Assembly: GCA_004321905.1 (NCBI GenBank)
Contig: SCQF01000008.1
Location: forward strand, 1 to 36,245
Direction: 5' to 3'
Source of the DNA: Verrucomicrobiota bacterium
GTDB taxonomy: Bacteria; Verrucomicrobiota; Kiritimatiellia; CAIQIC01
DNA length: 36,245 nucleotides
Part shown: positions 1 to 8,404 of the stretch, in pieces
Layout of the letters: each line of letters opens with the position of its first letter
How positions within the stretch are numbered: the first letter of the stretch is position 1
Translations under genes and position numbers: made by a program
The notes under the pieces: model-generated
Told to the model about the DNA's origin: nothing
Seen by the model: the letters and a program-made list of their open reading frames with translations, nothing else
The model's database searches: none

Positions 1-18
1 GCCAGCTCCGGCGGCGGT

Positions 19-63
19 CCAACCAGCAGGTTCCGGGGCTACGCCCCTCCACCTGCTGGTTGG
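19..63. repeat. Long hairpin repeat near left edge
   Basis: Bases 19-31 are perfectly complementary to 51-63 (13 bp). After a 3x3 internal mismatch, a second stem pairs 35-39 with 43-47 around a 3-base loop (core GGGGCTACGCCCC). No T-tract follows, so it is not a classic intrinsic terminator. It looks like a dispersed palindromic repeat. From there to the first gene at 255 I see no coding region and no convincing promoter. Confidence 0.6.
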
Positions 64-254
64 TGTTGAAGGGGGCGAACCACTAACATAGACTCTGGCT
101 CCGTTGATGGGGGCACGTCAATCGGCGTCTGAACCATCGCCGCAGAATGTGCGGCTCCATCAGCCAAGTCAAGGCTGGGAGGCAAAAGACCATTGAACGT
201 TTTCTGCGGCCTGCGGTCGAATTCAAATGAGTGCCTTAAAAAGGAGTAACGATC

Positions 255-1052
255 GTGAAAAGTTTGCCGTTGTTATTGGGCGCGCTGATCGTACCGGCGC
301 TGTTGGCCGTTTCGGTTCATGCCGAGAAAGTGACCTACCTTGGCGTTGCCACCGTCCCGGTGAATCCGGTGGCGGCCTATCAGCTCAACCTGCCCGAAGG
401 CGTGGGCCTAGCTGTCGTCCAGGTGGCCGGGGATGGCATGGTGAAGGATAAACTGGTGGCGAACGACATCCTCCACAAGCTGGACGACCAAATTTTAACG
501 AGCCCTGAACAACTGGCGGTGTTGGTCCGCAGCCACAAACCCGGCGACGCCATTACGCTCACCGCCATCCGCAAAGGCAAAGCGGAAGTCCTGCAGGTCC
601 GGCTCGGCGAGACGGAGGCGCACAACGTCGCCGTGCCCGCCTATCACTACGGCTGGCCGATGGGCGACGAAGAGCTCCAGCAGCGAATGGAACAACTCCA
701 ACGCCACCGGCAGAATGGGTGGCAACCGAACGATGCTAACGCCGACGAGCCGTCGCCGGCTCCATGCAGTCCGCGGCCGCACAACGTCAAAGAATCGCAT
801 AGCAACAGCGTCATTACCGAGACGCGCGATGGATTAACGGTGACGCTCACCAACCGCGACGGCGCGAAGACCGTTACGGCCGAGGAGAACGGCAAAGTCA
901 TTGTGGAGCATCAGGCGATGAATACGGCGGAACAACTCAAGGCGTTGCCGGAAAAAGTCCGCGACCGCGTGAACAAACTACAGAAGCAATACGAAGAGGA
1001 ACTCACTCCGACGCCGATGCCGCATGGGCGCGGACCGAACATCGCACTCTGA
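255..1052 (+). CDS. Secreted PDZ-domain protein
   Basis: 265-residue protein starting at GTG 255, chosen because AAGGAG lies about 8 bases upstream. Residues 1-23 form a signal peptide (MKSLPLLLGALIVPALLAVSVHA), so it is probably periplasmic. Residues about 45-118 read as a PDZ domain: a GVGLAVVQV strand, then KLVANDILHKLDDQ and a GDAITLTAIRKGK segment, as in the PDZ modules of DegP/HtrA-type proteins. No protease domain is present. The C-terminal half is charged, with Gln-rich (EELQQRMEQLQRHRQ) and Lys/Glu-rich helices that may form a coiled coil. The PDZ fold is recognised; ligand and role are not. A paired palindrome (1149-1199) follows the stop. Confidence 0.8.
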   Translation: MKSLPLLLGALIVPALLAVSVHAEKVTYLGVATVPVNPVAAYQLNLPEGVGLAVVQVAGDGMVKDKLVANDILHKLDDQILTSPEQLAVLVRSHKPGDAITLTAIRKGKAEVLQVRLGETEAHNVAVPAYHYGWPMGDEELQQRMEQLQRHRQNGWQPNDANADEPSPAPCSPRPHNVKESHSNSVITETRDGLTVTLTNRDGAKTVTAEENGKVIVEHQAMNTAEQLKALPEKVRDRVNKLQKQYEEELTPTPMPHGRGPNIAL

Positions 1053-1148
1053 TTTATGTGACAACTTACGGCCCGGCGCGCTTCTGGCCCACACTGCTCC
1101 TCACACCCCGGAGCTTGGCTGGAAAACACACGCGCGCCGGGCCGTTCC

Positions 1149-1199
1149 TTTTCCAAACCCTGGAAAAGGTCGGCGACAGTTTTTCCAAGGCTTGGAAAA
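1149..1199. repeat. Paired palindrome (TTTTCCAAGGCTTGGAAAA family)
   Basis: Two copies: 1149-1167 (centre AAACCCTGG, slightly degenerate) and 1181-1199 (consensus). They lie in the 224-base gap between the PDZ gene stop and grpE. Each is self-complementary, and the two can also pair with each other. The gap shows no other clear feature. Confidence 0.9.
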
Positions 1200-1276
1200 G
1201 CGGAGTGGACGGCTCGTTTTTTCATTGCAGCGGCGCGGCCCAGTTGTTAACACCTTCCCGGATTTTAGGGATTTGT

Positions 1277-1891
1277 ATGAAAGACAAAAAACACGGCAAG
1301 AATCACCAAGCTGAGCCGGCTCCGGCGGCAGAACCCACGCCACCGGCCACGCCGCCTGTTGTACCGCCGCCACCCGCGCCCGAAGCCGTGCTTAAGGACC
1401 AATTGCTGCGGCTGCAGGCGGATTTCGATAATTTCCGCAAACGCGTTCAACGCGAGCGCGTGGAATCGCAGCAGCAGGCGGCGGCACAACTGATCACGGC
1501 GTTATTGCCGGCGATGGATCATTTTTTGTTGGGCCTCAAGAATATTCAGGCGCACGCGCAAGATAAGACGCTGGTGATGGGCTTCCAGATGATTTACGGG
1601 CAACTCATGGAGGCGCTTCAGCAGGCGGGTCTTGCGCCGCTGGCCGTCGAGGGCCAGCCGTTCGATCCCAACCAACACGAAGCGGTGACGACCATCGCCT
1701 CCGAAGAGCATCCTGAGGGCACGGTGATTACCGAAGTGCGGCGCGGTTATACGCTCGGCGGAAAACTGCTGCGCGCGGCGCAGGTCATTGTGTCCAGCGG
1801 TCCACCGGCCACTACCGCGCCGGTCACACCGTCGGCTGAAGCGGCGGGCGCGTCAACCCCGAAGGCTTTGCCGGCAGAGGGCGCTGAATAA
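1277..1891 (+). CDS. grpE: Nucleotide exchange factor GrpE
   Basis: 204-residue GrpE, the ADP/ATP exchange factor of DnaK. The start is ATG 1277, with AGGG just upstream. An in-frame extension back to 1058 runs through the palindrome pair and resembles no GrpE sequence, so it is rejected. Residues about 10-38 are a Pro/Ala-rich disordered tail, followed by the coiled-coil helix ([18 protein letters not shown]). The C-terminal beta domain carries the family signature (FDPNQHEAV, then [21 protein letters not shown]). A Pro/Ala-rich tail ends the protein. The stop overlaps the dnaJ start by one base (TAATG), so the two are probably translationally coupled. No dnaK is in the window and I see no CIRCE-type element upstream. 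Confidence 0.93.
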   Translation: MKDKKHGKNHQAEPAPAAEPTPPATPPVVPPPPAPEAVLKDQLLRLQADFDNFRKRVQRERVESQQQAAAQLITALLPAMDHFLLGLKNIQAHAQDKTLVMGFQMIYGQLMEALQQAGLAPLAVEGQPFDPNQHEAVTTIASEEHPEGTVITEVRRGYTLGGKLLRAAQVIVSSGPPATTAPVTPSAEAAGASTPKALPAEGAE

Positions 1892-3066
1892 TGGCCGCCG
1901 CGAAACGTGATTTCTACGAAGTGCTCGGCGTGGAGCGGTCGGCCGCCTTGGAGGACATCAAAAAGGCTTATCGCAAGCTTGCCCTGCAATATCACCCCGA
2001 CCGCAATCCCGGCAATGTCGAGGCTGAGGAACGTTTCAAGGAGGCGACCGAAGCCTACGAGATTCTTAGCGAGCCGGAGAAACGGCAGCTTTACGATCAA
2101 TATGGCATGGCCGCCTTTCAACCTGGTGGAATGGGCCGCGGCGGTGGCGGGTTCGGCGGCATGGGAATTGATCTGGAAGAAGCGCTCCGCACGTTCATGG
2201 GCACGTTCGGCGGCGGTGGCGGCAGTATCTTCGACAACTTTTTTGGCGGCGGCCAGGAAGAAGGCGGAGTGGCGCGTGGCGCGGACTTACGGTTCGACCT
2301 CGAAATCGAGTTTGAAGAGGCCGTGTTCGGCTCACAACGCGAAATTGAACTGAACATTCATGAAGAATGCGGCACGTGCAAAGGTGGCGGCGCGGAGCCA
2401 GGCAGCGGTTCGGAAAAATGCCGGCGTTGTGGCGGGCGCGGTTTTTCCGCCATCAATACCATCCTGGGGCAAATGCGCCAGACGTGTCCTGCGTGTGGTG
2501 GCGCTGGCGAAGTCATCGTCAAACCCTGCCGCGCGTGTCGTGGCGAAGGCCGGGTGCGCGCCCGGCGTAAACTGCAGCTCAATATTCCCGCTGGTGTCGA
2601 GACCGGCTCGCGGCTGCGCCTGGTTGGCAAAGGTGAAGGCGGCTTGCGTGGGGGCACGGCCGGCGATTTGTTCATCGTCCTGCACGTCAAGGCGCACGAG
2701 CTGTTCCAGCGGCGCGATGAAGATATTCTGATTGAGTGGCCCATTCCGTTGCAGCTGGCCGCGCTCGGTGGCGAAGTGGAAGTGCCGAGTATTCACGGCT
2801 GGACCACGCTGAAAATCCCCGCGGGCACCGCAAGCGGTACGATCATCCGTCTGCGCGGGCAGGGCTTGGCCGGCATCCGCGGTATGCGCGACGGCGATCA
2901 GCATGTCCGCGTCAGTGTAGAAGTTCCCGTCAAACTGGGCGGTAAGCAGAAAGATTTGCTCCGCGATTTTGGCACAGCGTGCGACGAGGGCAACTATCCG
3001 CAACGGCACCAGCAGCGCGACCGCTTTGACGAATTTCTAAAACATAAAAAGGCGATGAAAAAATGA
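1891..3066 (+). CDS. dnaJ: Chaperone DnaJ (Hsp40)
   Basis: 391-residue type I DnaJ, which delivers unfolded clients to DnaK and stimulates its ATPase. The J domain spans residues 1-70 with HPD at 35-37. A Gly/Phe-rich linker covers about 79-125. The zinc-binding region, about 160-220, has four Cys pairs (C160/C163, C177/C180, C199/C202, C213/C216) in CxxCxGxG-like repeats. C-terminal substrate-binding domains follow ([23 protein letters not shown]). Length and domain order are normal. The gene is coupled to grpE upstream, and its stop overlaps the next ATG by four bases (ATGA). Confidence 0.96.
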   Translation: MAAAKRDFYEVLGVERSAALEDIKKAYRKLALQYHPDRNPGNVEAEERFKEATEAYEILSEPEKRQLYDQYGMAAFQPGGMGRGGGGFGGMGIDLEEALRTFMGTFGGGGGSIFDNFFGGGQEEGGVARGADLRFDLEIEFEEAVFGSQREIELNIHEECGTCKGGGAEPGSGSEKCRRCGGRGFSAINTILGQMRQTCPACGGAGEVIVKPCRACRGEGRVRARRKLQLNIPAGVETGSRLRLVGKGEGGLRGGTAGDLFIVLHVKAHELFQRRDEDILIEWPIPLQLAALGGEVEVPSIHGWTTLKIPAGTASGTIIRLRGQGLAGIRGMRDGDQHVRVSVEVPVKLGGKQKDLLRDFGTACDEGNYPQRHQQRDRFDEFLKHKKAMKK

Positions 3067-3815
3067 AAATCCGTTGGACTGGGCTGTTGCTGCTGGCCCT
3101 GCTTGTGAGTGGCGTTGCCGGCGCGACAGAAAAATACGTGCCGGAAGAAGGCTCGGCGGAATTGGCCAAACATGCGCGGCGTGAAAAAATACCACTGGAT
3201 CCCAAGCTGCCCAATGTGCTCATTATCGGCGACTCGATTTCCATGGGTTACACGCCCTATGTTGCGAAGCTGTTGCGTGGAAAAGCCAACGTCATTCATA
3301 ACCCTGGCAATGCCCAGGGAACCACCTACGGTCGGGAGAACCTCGCGACATGGCTTGGCGCTAAATCGTGGCAGGTCATTCACTTCAACTGGGGCTTGCA
3401 CGATTTGAAACACGTCAAAGTAGTTGGAGGTCAAAAAAATTCCGACGACCCCAAGGATCCGCAACAGGCTGATCTTTTGACGTACGAAACCAATTTGCGG
3501 GCGCTGGTTGAGCAACTAAAAGCCACCAAGGCCAAGCTCATTTTCGCGACCACCACGCCTTATCCTGCCGGCGTCAGTCCCTTCCGCGCGCCAGAAGACG
3601 CCGCCCAATATAACAAGGTCGCCCTCCGCATCATGCAGGCGAACGGGATCAAGCTCGACGACTTATACACGCTTATCTTGCCCAAGCTGAAGGAACTTCA
3701 GCGACCGCGCAACGTACATTTCAGCGACAAGGGTTCCGAAGTATTGGCCCAACACGTTGCGGAAAGCATCCTGCAAGAATTAGGTTTGCCGCTGGATGTG
3801 TCCGACAAAAAATAA
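3063..3815 (+). CDS. Secreted SGNH/GDSL-family hydrolase
   Basis: 250 residues. An N-terminal signal peptide (about 1-21, ending SGVAGA) indicates export. Block I of the SGNH family is [14 protein letters not shown], with the nucleophile Ser at about residue 58. [11 protein letters not shown] fits the Asn/Gly block, and [16 protein letters not shown] near the C-terminus supplies the catalytic His; the usual Asp two residues before it is replaced by Asn-Val context. Such enzymes are esterases or acetyl hydrolases, often acting on carbohydrates; the substrate cannot be told. The start overlaps the dnaJ stop (ATGA), although a function shared with chaperones is not obvious. A palindrome pair follows, between it and a convergent sulfatase. 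Confidence 0.82.
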   Translation: MKIRWTGLLLLALLVSGVAGATEKYVPEEGSAELAKHARREKIPLDPKLPNVLIIGDSISMGYTPYVAKLLRGKANVIHNPGNAQGTTYGRENLATWLGAKSWQVIHFNWGLHDLKHVKVVGGQKNSDDPKDPQQADLLTYETNLRALVEQLKATKAKLIFATTTPYPAGVSPFRAPEDAAQYNKVALRIMQANGIKLDDLYTLILPKLKELQRPRNVHFSDKGSEVLAQHVAESILQELGLPLDVSDKK

Positions 3816-3840
3816 TTTTACGTGCCGCGTCTGCTGACGT

Positions 3841-3891
3841 TTTTCCAAGCCTTGGAACAACGATGCCGGCCGGTTTCCAAGGCTTGGAAAA
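3841..3891. repeat. Paired palindrome in a convergent gap
   Basis: Copies at 3841-3857 (centre CCAAGCCTTGG) and 3874-3891 (centre CCAAGGCTTGG), opposite in centre orientation. They fill most of the 77-base gap between the SGNH hydrolase stop and the oppositely oriented sulfatase stop. A bidirectional 3'-end role such as a terminator or mRNA stabiliser is possible but not shown. Confidence 0.9.
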
Positions 3892-3892
3892 G

Positions 3893-5572
3893 TTACTCTT
3901 CCTCGTGCTGTTGCCCGCCGCGCGCCGGTTCGCCGCCATCGAGCATCGCCACCTTGCGGAATTCTTCCTGACTACGCTCCCAAAGTTTGGCCAGCGCTTG
4001 CACTTTATCGGGATATTTCGCGGCCAAATTATTGGATTCACACCGATCCATGCGGAGGTCGTAGAGTTCCCACGCGTCATGGTTGTTTATTCGCGAGACC
4101 AGCTTCCAGTCGCCCGCGCGCAAGGCGCGATTGCCGACATGCGACCACCACAGATAGTCGCGGGTCACGGTGCCATCCTTGGTAAACGCGGGCACCAGAC
4201 TCCGGCCCGGGCGCGGCGGAACGGTAAAACCGCCCAACTTTTCGGGCCACTGGCCGCCCGCCAGCTCCAAGAGTGTCGGAGCCAGGTCCACCAAATGACC
4301 GACGTCATGACGCCACTCGCCACGCGCGGCGATGCCTTCCGGCCACTGAACAATCAGCGGCGTGGAGATACCGCCTTCGTGGACCCACGATTTATGCAAG
4401 CGTAGCGGTGTATTCGCGGCGGACGACCAGCCGGGGCCGAGGCAAACAAATGTCTTGGCGGAACCGAGCGGCGCGTTACGGTCGTGGCCGTCGCCGCGGA
4501 TGATTTGTTCCGCGCTGGCGCCGTTATCGGAGGCAAAGAAAATGACGGTGTTGTCGAAGGCGTTCATGGCCTGGAGTTGCTCCACCACGCGGCCAATCTC
4601 ACGATCCACGCGGTCAATCATTGCCGCGTGGATGGCCATCTTGGTGGCTTGGAATTCTTTTTGCTCTGGGGTCAACTGCTCCCACGGAATAGCATGCCCA
4701 ACCTCTCCCGGTCCGATTCGCGCGCTCAATTTTTCTGCGTTGAGATTGTATCCGGGGACAACGTCCGGCTCCAACTTTGAAAGCGGGCAATTGATGATCC
4801 CCAGTTCCGTCATTCGTTGCTGGCGACGTTGCCGGATCACATCCCAGCCCGAGCGGTAGTGGTCGCGGTAGCGGTTGATATCTTCTTGCAAGGCCTGCAC
4901 CGGGAAATGCGGTTCGGTGAACGCCAGATAGGCGAAGAATGGGCGATCCGCATATTTTTCCGCGTGCTCCCGAAGCTGCCGGATCGTCTGATCCGCGATG
5001 GCCGTGCTCGCATAGTACCCCTCGGCTGGCGGTGGTTGCAGCGGCGGCTCGATTTTTGCGCGATCTTTGTCCTGCAGGAAATGGTGATTGGTATCACTTC
5101 GCTCGTAGGCGCGGTCAAAGCCGCCCTCTGCCGGCGTGCCATCCACATGCCACTTGCCCGAATGATAGCTGCGGTAGCCTTGCGGCTTGAGCAGGTTGGG
5201 CAAGAGGTGTGCCCATTGGGGCCGAATATCACCGTTGCCCCCGCCCACACCCGGCAACGCATCGCGGCGCACTTCTTGGGCATAGTAGCCGCTAAGCAGA
5301 CAGGCGCGCGATGGCCAGCAGCGGCCCGCGTTATAGAATTGCGTGAACCGCAGGCCGTTGGCCGCGAGCCGGTCGAGATTGGGCGTTTGGATGTCGCCAC
5401 CGTAACAGCCGGCATCCGAAAAACCCATGTCGTCCACCAGAATCACAAGGAAGTTGGGTTTCTTGCCGCTGGCGGTCGGCGCCGCCGCCCGTACCCACGC
5501 TGGCCATAAAGCCGCCGCTGCGCCCAGCCCCGACAATTTCAAGAAATCACGCCGCCGGCACGAAGTATTCAT
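3893..5572 (-). CDS. Tat-exported arylsulfatase-type sulfatase
   Basis: 559 residues. The N-terminus (CRRRDFLKLSG, then a hydrophobic Ala/Leu stretch) is a Tat signal, so export is expected. The type I sulfatase core is clear: metal ligands in LVDDMGFSDAGCYGG, the PNLDRLAANGLRFTQFY strand, and the CWPSR motif (C85-x-P-S-R) whose Cys is converted to formylglycine. FFASDNGA and HKSWVHEGGISTPLIVQWP are further family blocks. Such enzymes hydrolyse sulfate esters, often on polysaccharides in this kind of bacterium; the substrate is not predictable. It lies 18 bases downstream of a second sulfatase, probably in the same operon. No formylglycine-generating enzyme is in the window. The C-terminus is a Glu-rich tail. 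Confidence 0.93.
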   Translation of the reverse strand: MNTSCRRRDFLKLSGLGAAAALWPAWVRAAAPTASGKKPNFLVILVDDMGFSDAGCYGGDIQTPNLDRLAANGLRFTQFYNAGRCWPSRACLLSGYYAQEVRRDALPGVGGGNGDIRPQWAHLLPNLLKPQGYRSYHSGKWHVDGTPAEGGFDRAYERSDTNHHFLQDKDRAKIEPPLQPPPAEGYYASTAIADQTIRQLREHAEKYADRPFFAYLAFTEPHFPVQALQEDINRYRDHYRSGWDVIRQRRQQRMTELGIINCPLSKLEPDVVPGYNLNAEKLSARIGPGEVGHAIPWEQLTPEQKEFQATKMAIHAAMIDRVDREIGRVVEQLQAMNAFDNTVIFFASDNGASAEQIIRGDGHDRNAPLGSAKTFVCLGPGWSSAANTPLRLHKSWVHEGGISTPLIVQWPEGIAARGEWRHDVGHLVDLAPTLLELAGGQWPEKLGGFTVPPRPGRSLVPAFTKDGTVTRDYLWWSHVGNRALRAGDWKLVSRINNHDAWELYDLRMDRCESNNLAAKYPDKVQALAKLWERSQEEFRKVAMLDGGEPARGGQQHEEE

Positions 5573-5590
5573 GTTGAATTTACCTTTTGG

Positions 5591-7048
5591 TCAGTCTGTC
5601 ACGATATATTGAGGGTCGAGCTTGAGTCCATGCGCGCTATACCACTCCTGCAACGCGCGCCGGCCCTGCTCAACTTGGTTTTTGTAGGCAGGATCGGATG
5701 CCAAATTCTTCATTTCGCCGGGATCCTTGTCCAAATCCATGAATTGCTCCCGCTGCTTCCCTTGCGCATACACCACATACTTGTTCCGCCCCATGTGCAG
5801 AATCCGGGAATTTTCATTCTCGATCACCAGCGTTTTCCGCCAGTCTTCCACCGTCGAGCCTTCGGCCAATTTTCGGACGCTGCACCCTTTGAGTTCAGCT
5901 GGGATGGCGATACCCGCAAAATCACAGAGCGTCGGAATCAAATCCAAACCCGTGGAGACCAAATGTTCACGATCCACCGCGCCGCGCAGCGTGACGCCCG
6001 GCCAGCGCACGATGAACGGCACGTGCATTGCCTCTTCATAGGGCATGCTCTTGTGTTCGAGTCGGTGCGCAGAATCCATGTCGCCGTGATCGCTGGTGAA
6101 AACCACCAGCGTATGCTCCTCAAGGCCGGCTTGCTTCAGCGCCTCTAATACGCGGCCAATTTGTGCATCCACCAGTTCGGTCAGCCGTGCATAGGCCCAG
6201 CGATGCCGCCGCCAGTCCTGCTCGGTCCAGTGTTGGCGCACATAGGCTCGGAACGGACGCCAGTCCAAATGGGTCAAGGCCTCGGGTTCGTCTTGCGGAA
6301 TCTCAAAATTCGCCGGCACCGGTGGACAATACTTCGCGAAGAAATCTTTTTCTGAAACGCCCGCCGGCATTTGTAAAGCGGCCTCCAAACACTGCACGGG
6401 TTGGGATTTGTTTTTCTTCTTGGAGGCCGCCGGCTTGTCGGCGGTGATCGCCATGAAACAGATGTCGTGCGGATTGATGAAGGAGGCGACCAGTAAAAAT
6501 GGCCGCTCCTGTTTTTGCTGGAAGAATTTCACACAGGCCTCCGCCAATTCTTCCCGACCTTCCGCAACGTTCGGTGCCAGGGTCTCAAACCCGTACGCTT
6601 CGGCTTCGCCGTGGTGTTTTCCCGCTCCGGGGAGATGGGTTTTCCCGCCATAGACAGCGCGGTACTCGGCTCGTTTGAAAATCGCGCCCATCGCATTTTG
6701 CAGAATGCCGGCGGACACCGGCCGTCCCGCACCTTTGTTGCTGTCCATACCAATGACCGATGGCATGGTGCCGCTGAACATGGTGAACCGCGACGGCACG
6801 CAGACCGGATTCCCGCAGTAGGCTTTTTCAAAGCGCACGCCCGTGCCGGCCAAGCGGTCCAGATTCGGCGTTTTGACCCACGGATTACCGGTGCAACTCA
6901 ACATACCCGCATGTTGTTGATCGGTGATGATCACCAGCACATTGGGACGCGAATCCTTTTCCGTGCGGGCTACGGCATTTCCGGCCACGCTGAGCAAACC
7001 CAAACCGGACAGTTTCAAAAAATCGCGACGCGAGCAGATCGTCGGCAT
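5591..7048 (-). CDS. Tat-exported sulfatase, second of tandem pair
   Basis: 485 residues from ATG 7048, preceded by AAGGTG about 9 bases upstream. An in-frame GTG at 7060 would add four residues and is the alternative. The Tat signal is SRRDFLKLSGLGLLSVAG. Sulfatase blocks are IITDQQHAGMLSCTGNP, TPNLDRLAGTGVRFEKAYC, the formylglycine site CVPSR (Cys about 83), and VVFTSDHGDMDSAHRLEHKS. The DQQ metal-site variant and the overall pattern are typical of choline-sulfatase/iduronate-sulfatase-like members. It is only distantly similar to its neighbour, so this is not a recent tandem duplication. It is the first gene of the two-gene sulfatase unit; a single palindrome lies just upstream. Confidence 0.92.
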   Translation of the reverse strand: MPTICSRRDFLKLSGLGLLSVAGNAVARTEKDSRPNVLVIITDQQHAGMLSCTGNPWVKTPNLDRLAGTGVRFEKAYCGNPVCVPSRFTMFSGTMPSVIGMDSNKGAGRPVSAGILQNAMGAIFKRAEYRAVYGGKTHLPGAGKHHGEAEAYGFETLAPNVAEGREELAEACVKFFQQKQERPFLLVASFINPHDICFMAITADKPAASKKKNKSQPVQCLEAALQMPAGVSEKDFFAKYCPPVPANFEIPQDEPEALTHLDWRPFRAYVRQHWTEQDWRRHRWAYARLTELVDAQIGRVLEALKQAGLEEHTLVVFTSDHGDMDSAHRLEHKSMPYEEAMHVPFIVRWPGVTLRGAVDREHLVSTGLDLIPTLCDFAGIAIPAELKGCSVRKLAEGSTVEDWRKTLVIENENSRILHMGRNKYVVYAQGKQREQFMDLDKDPGEMKNLASDPAYKNQVEQGRRALQEWYSAHGLKLDPQYIVTD

Positions 7049-7103
7049 AATTTTGGTCACCTTTTCTTAGGAAGAACGCTGAGTGGAGGGCGATATTGTA
7101 ACC

Positions 7104-7123
7104 TTTTTCCAAACCTTGGAAAA
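7104..7123. repeat. Single palindrome copy
   Basis: TTTTTCCAAACCTTGGAAAA lies between the bioA stop (7133) and the sulfatase start (7048). It is a lone copy with no partner within 60 bases, placed like the paired copies just past a stop codon. Confidence 0.85.
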
Positions 7124-7132
7124 CTCGCAAGC

Positions 7133-8389
7133 TCAACCCGCCGCTTGCACGGCTTCAATCAATTGTTGAGCCAGATGTTCTAATTCCGCGCGGCCGATGG
7201 TCAGCGGCGGCATGAGATAAACTACGTTGCCGAGCGGACGGAGCAACACGCCGCGCTCAAAAAGTAATTTGCGGATGCGCCGCGTGCGTGCCAGATCATC
7301 GGTGTGTAATTCCACGGCGGCGATCAAGCCGAGACCGCGCACTTCTTTAACTTGCGGGAGTTGAATCAGTGGCTGCAGGCGTTCTACCAGCCACCGGCCT
7401 TTTTCCGCGGCCTGCGCCACGATGTTTTCTTCTGCAAAGACGCGCAACGTTTCCAATCCAGCAGCAGCGGCAATCGGATTGCCGCAGAACGTATGGCCAT
7501 GCTGGAAGGTGTGTTCGTCATCAAATGTCTGGAAAATCGTGTCGCGGACAACCGTCGCGCTGATCGGCAGATAACCGGCGGAAAGCGCTTTGCCCACGCA
7601 GACGATGTCAGGATCAATTCTCGCGTGTTCAAACGCGAACATCTTGCCGGTGCGCCCGAAGCCCATCGCAATCTCGTCCACGATCAGCCGTACATCGTTC
7701 TGTTTGCACCACGCCGCCAACGCCGCGAGCCATGCCACCGGATACATTTTCATGCCCGCCGCGCCAAGGCACAACGGCTCGACGATCACCGCCGTCAACT
7801 CCGCCGCATGTTCCTCCAAAATTTTTCGCGCGATAGAAAAATCAGCCAAGGCATCCGCCAAGGGCAGCAGTATCGCGGGCTTGAGCAGCGGGCGATAGGG
7901 CCGGTGGAAACCCTCCAGATAGCCCACCGACACCGCGCCAAGCGTGTCGCCGTGGTAGGCCCCGTGAATCGCTGCGAACCGTGTTCGTTGTGGCTGACCA
8001 ATGTTGTGGCGATATTGCAATGCGACCTTGAGCGCAGCCTCGACCGCGCTCGCGCCATCGCTGGCGAACATGACGTGCCGATCCGGCGTCGGCATCAGCG
8101 CCGCAAGTTGCGCCGCTAATTCCACCGCGCGCGGATGGCTCAAATTGCCAAGGATGCTGTGCTGGAGTTCGCGCGCCTGTTTTTCGATGGCGGCGATAAT
8201 CCGCGGATGGCCGTGACCGAGGGCGCAGCACCACCACGACGCAATCGCATCCACAAATTTGCGGCCCTCGGCATCGAAGAGATGAATACCGGCGCCGCGT
8301 ACGATCAGCGGCGGTGGTTCCGCGGTTAGCGTGGAAAAACGCGTGTAGGGATGCCACACGTGCTGCAGATCTTGTTCACGATAATTCAC
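7133..8389 (-). CDS. bioA: Adenosylmethionine-8-amino-7-oxononanoate aminotransferase
   Basis: 418 residues from GTG 8389. BioA transfers an amino group from S-adenosylmethionine to KAPA, giving DAPA in biotin synthesis. Class III aminotransferase features: the BioA-typical N-terminus HVWHPYTR, substrate-site ASWWCCALGHGHP, cofactor-binding SDGASAVEAALKVALQY, AIHGAYHGDTLGAVSVG, the Asp of VDEIAMGFGRTG, and the PLP lysine in VCVGKALSAGYLP. Length is normal. It starts 15 bases after the radical SAM gene stop and may be cotranscribed with it. No other biotin genes are in the window. Confidence 0.94.
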   Translation of the reverse strand: MNYREQDLQHVWHPYTRFSTLTAEPPPLIVRGAGIHLFDAEGRKFVDAIASWWCCALGHGHPRIIAAIEKQARELQHSILGNLSHPRAVELAAQLAALMPTPDRHVMFASDGASAVEAALKVALQYRHNIGQPQRTRFAAIHGAYHGDTLGAVSVGYLEGFHRPYRPLLKPAILLPLADALADFSIARKILEEHAAELTAVIVEPLCLGAAGMKMYPVAWLAALAAWCKQNDVRLIVDEIAMGFGRTGKMFAFEHARIDPDIVCVGKALSAGYLPISATVVRDTIFQTFDDEHTFQHGHTFCGNPIAAAAGLETLRVFAEENIVAQAAEKGRWLVERLQPLIQLPQVKEVRGLGLIAAVELHTDDLARTRRIRKLLFERGVLLRPLGNVVYLMPPLTIGRAELEHLAQQLIEAVQAAG

Positions 8390-8404
8390 GCGCGGATTAT
8401 GCGG

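Noticed and set aside
1-18. Similarity of the left edge (GCCAGCTCCGGCGGC) to the IS1595 remnant near 36008
   Set aside because: The match is short, needs an indel to keep the coding frame, and could be chance in GC-rich DNA.
1149-1199. Palindrome pairs as a CRISPR array
   Set aside because: Units are only paired, dispersed over 36 kb, self-complementary, and no cas genes are present.
1058-1276. Upstream in-frame extension of grpE
   Set aside because: It is encoded by the palindrome pair and spacer and has no GrpE character; ATG 1277 has a ribosome site and gives a normal length.
3841-3891. Palindromes as classic intrinsic terminators
   Set aside because: Stems are AT-flanked with no T-tract after a GC-rich hairpin, and some copies lie inside genes; a non-classical 3'-end role stays open.
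3893-5509. Long plus-strand open frames opposite the sulfatases (for example 4817-5509)
   Set aside because: They are antisense shadows of GC-rich genes, with no recognisable motif; the minus-strand sulfatases have full catalytic signatures.
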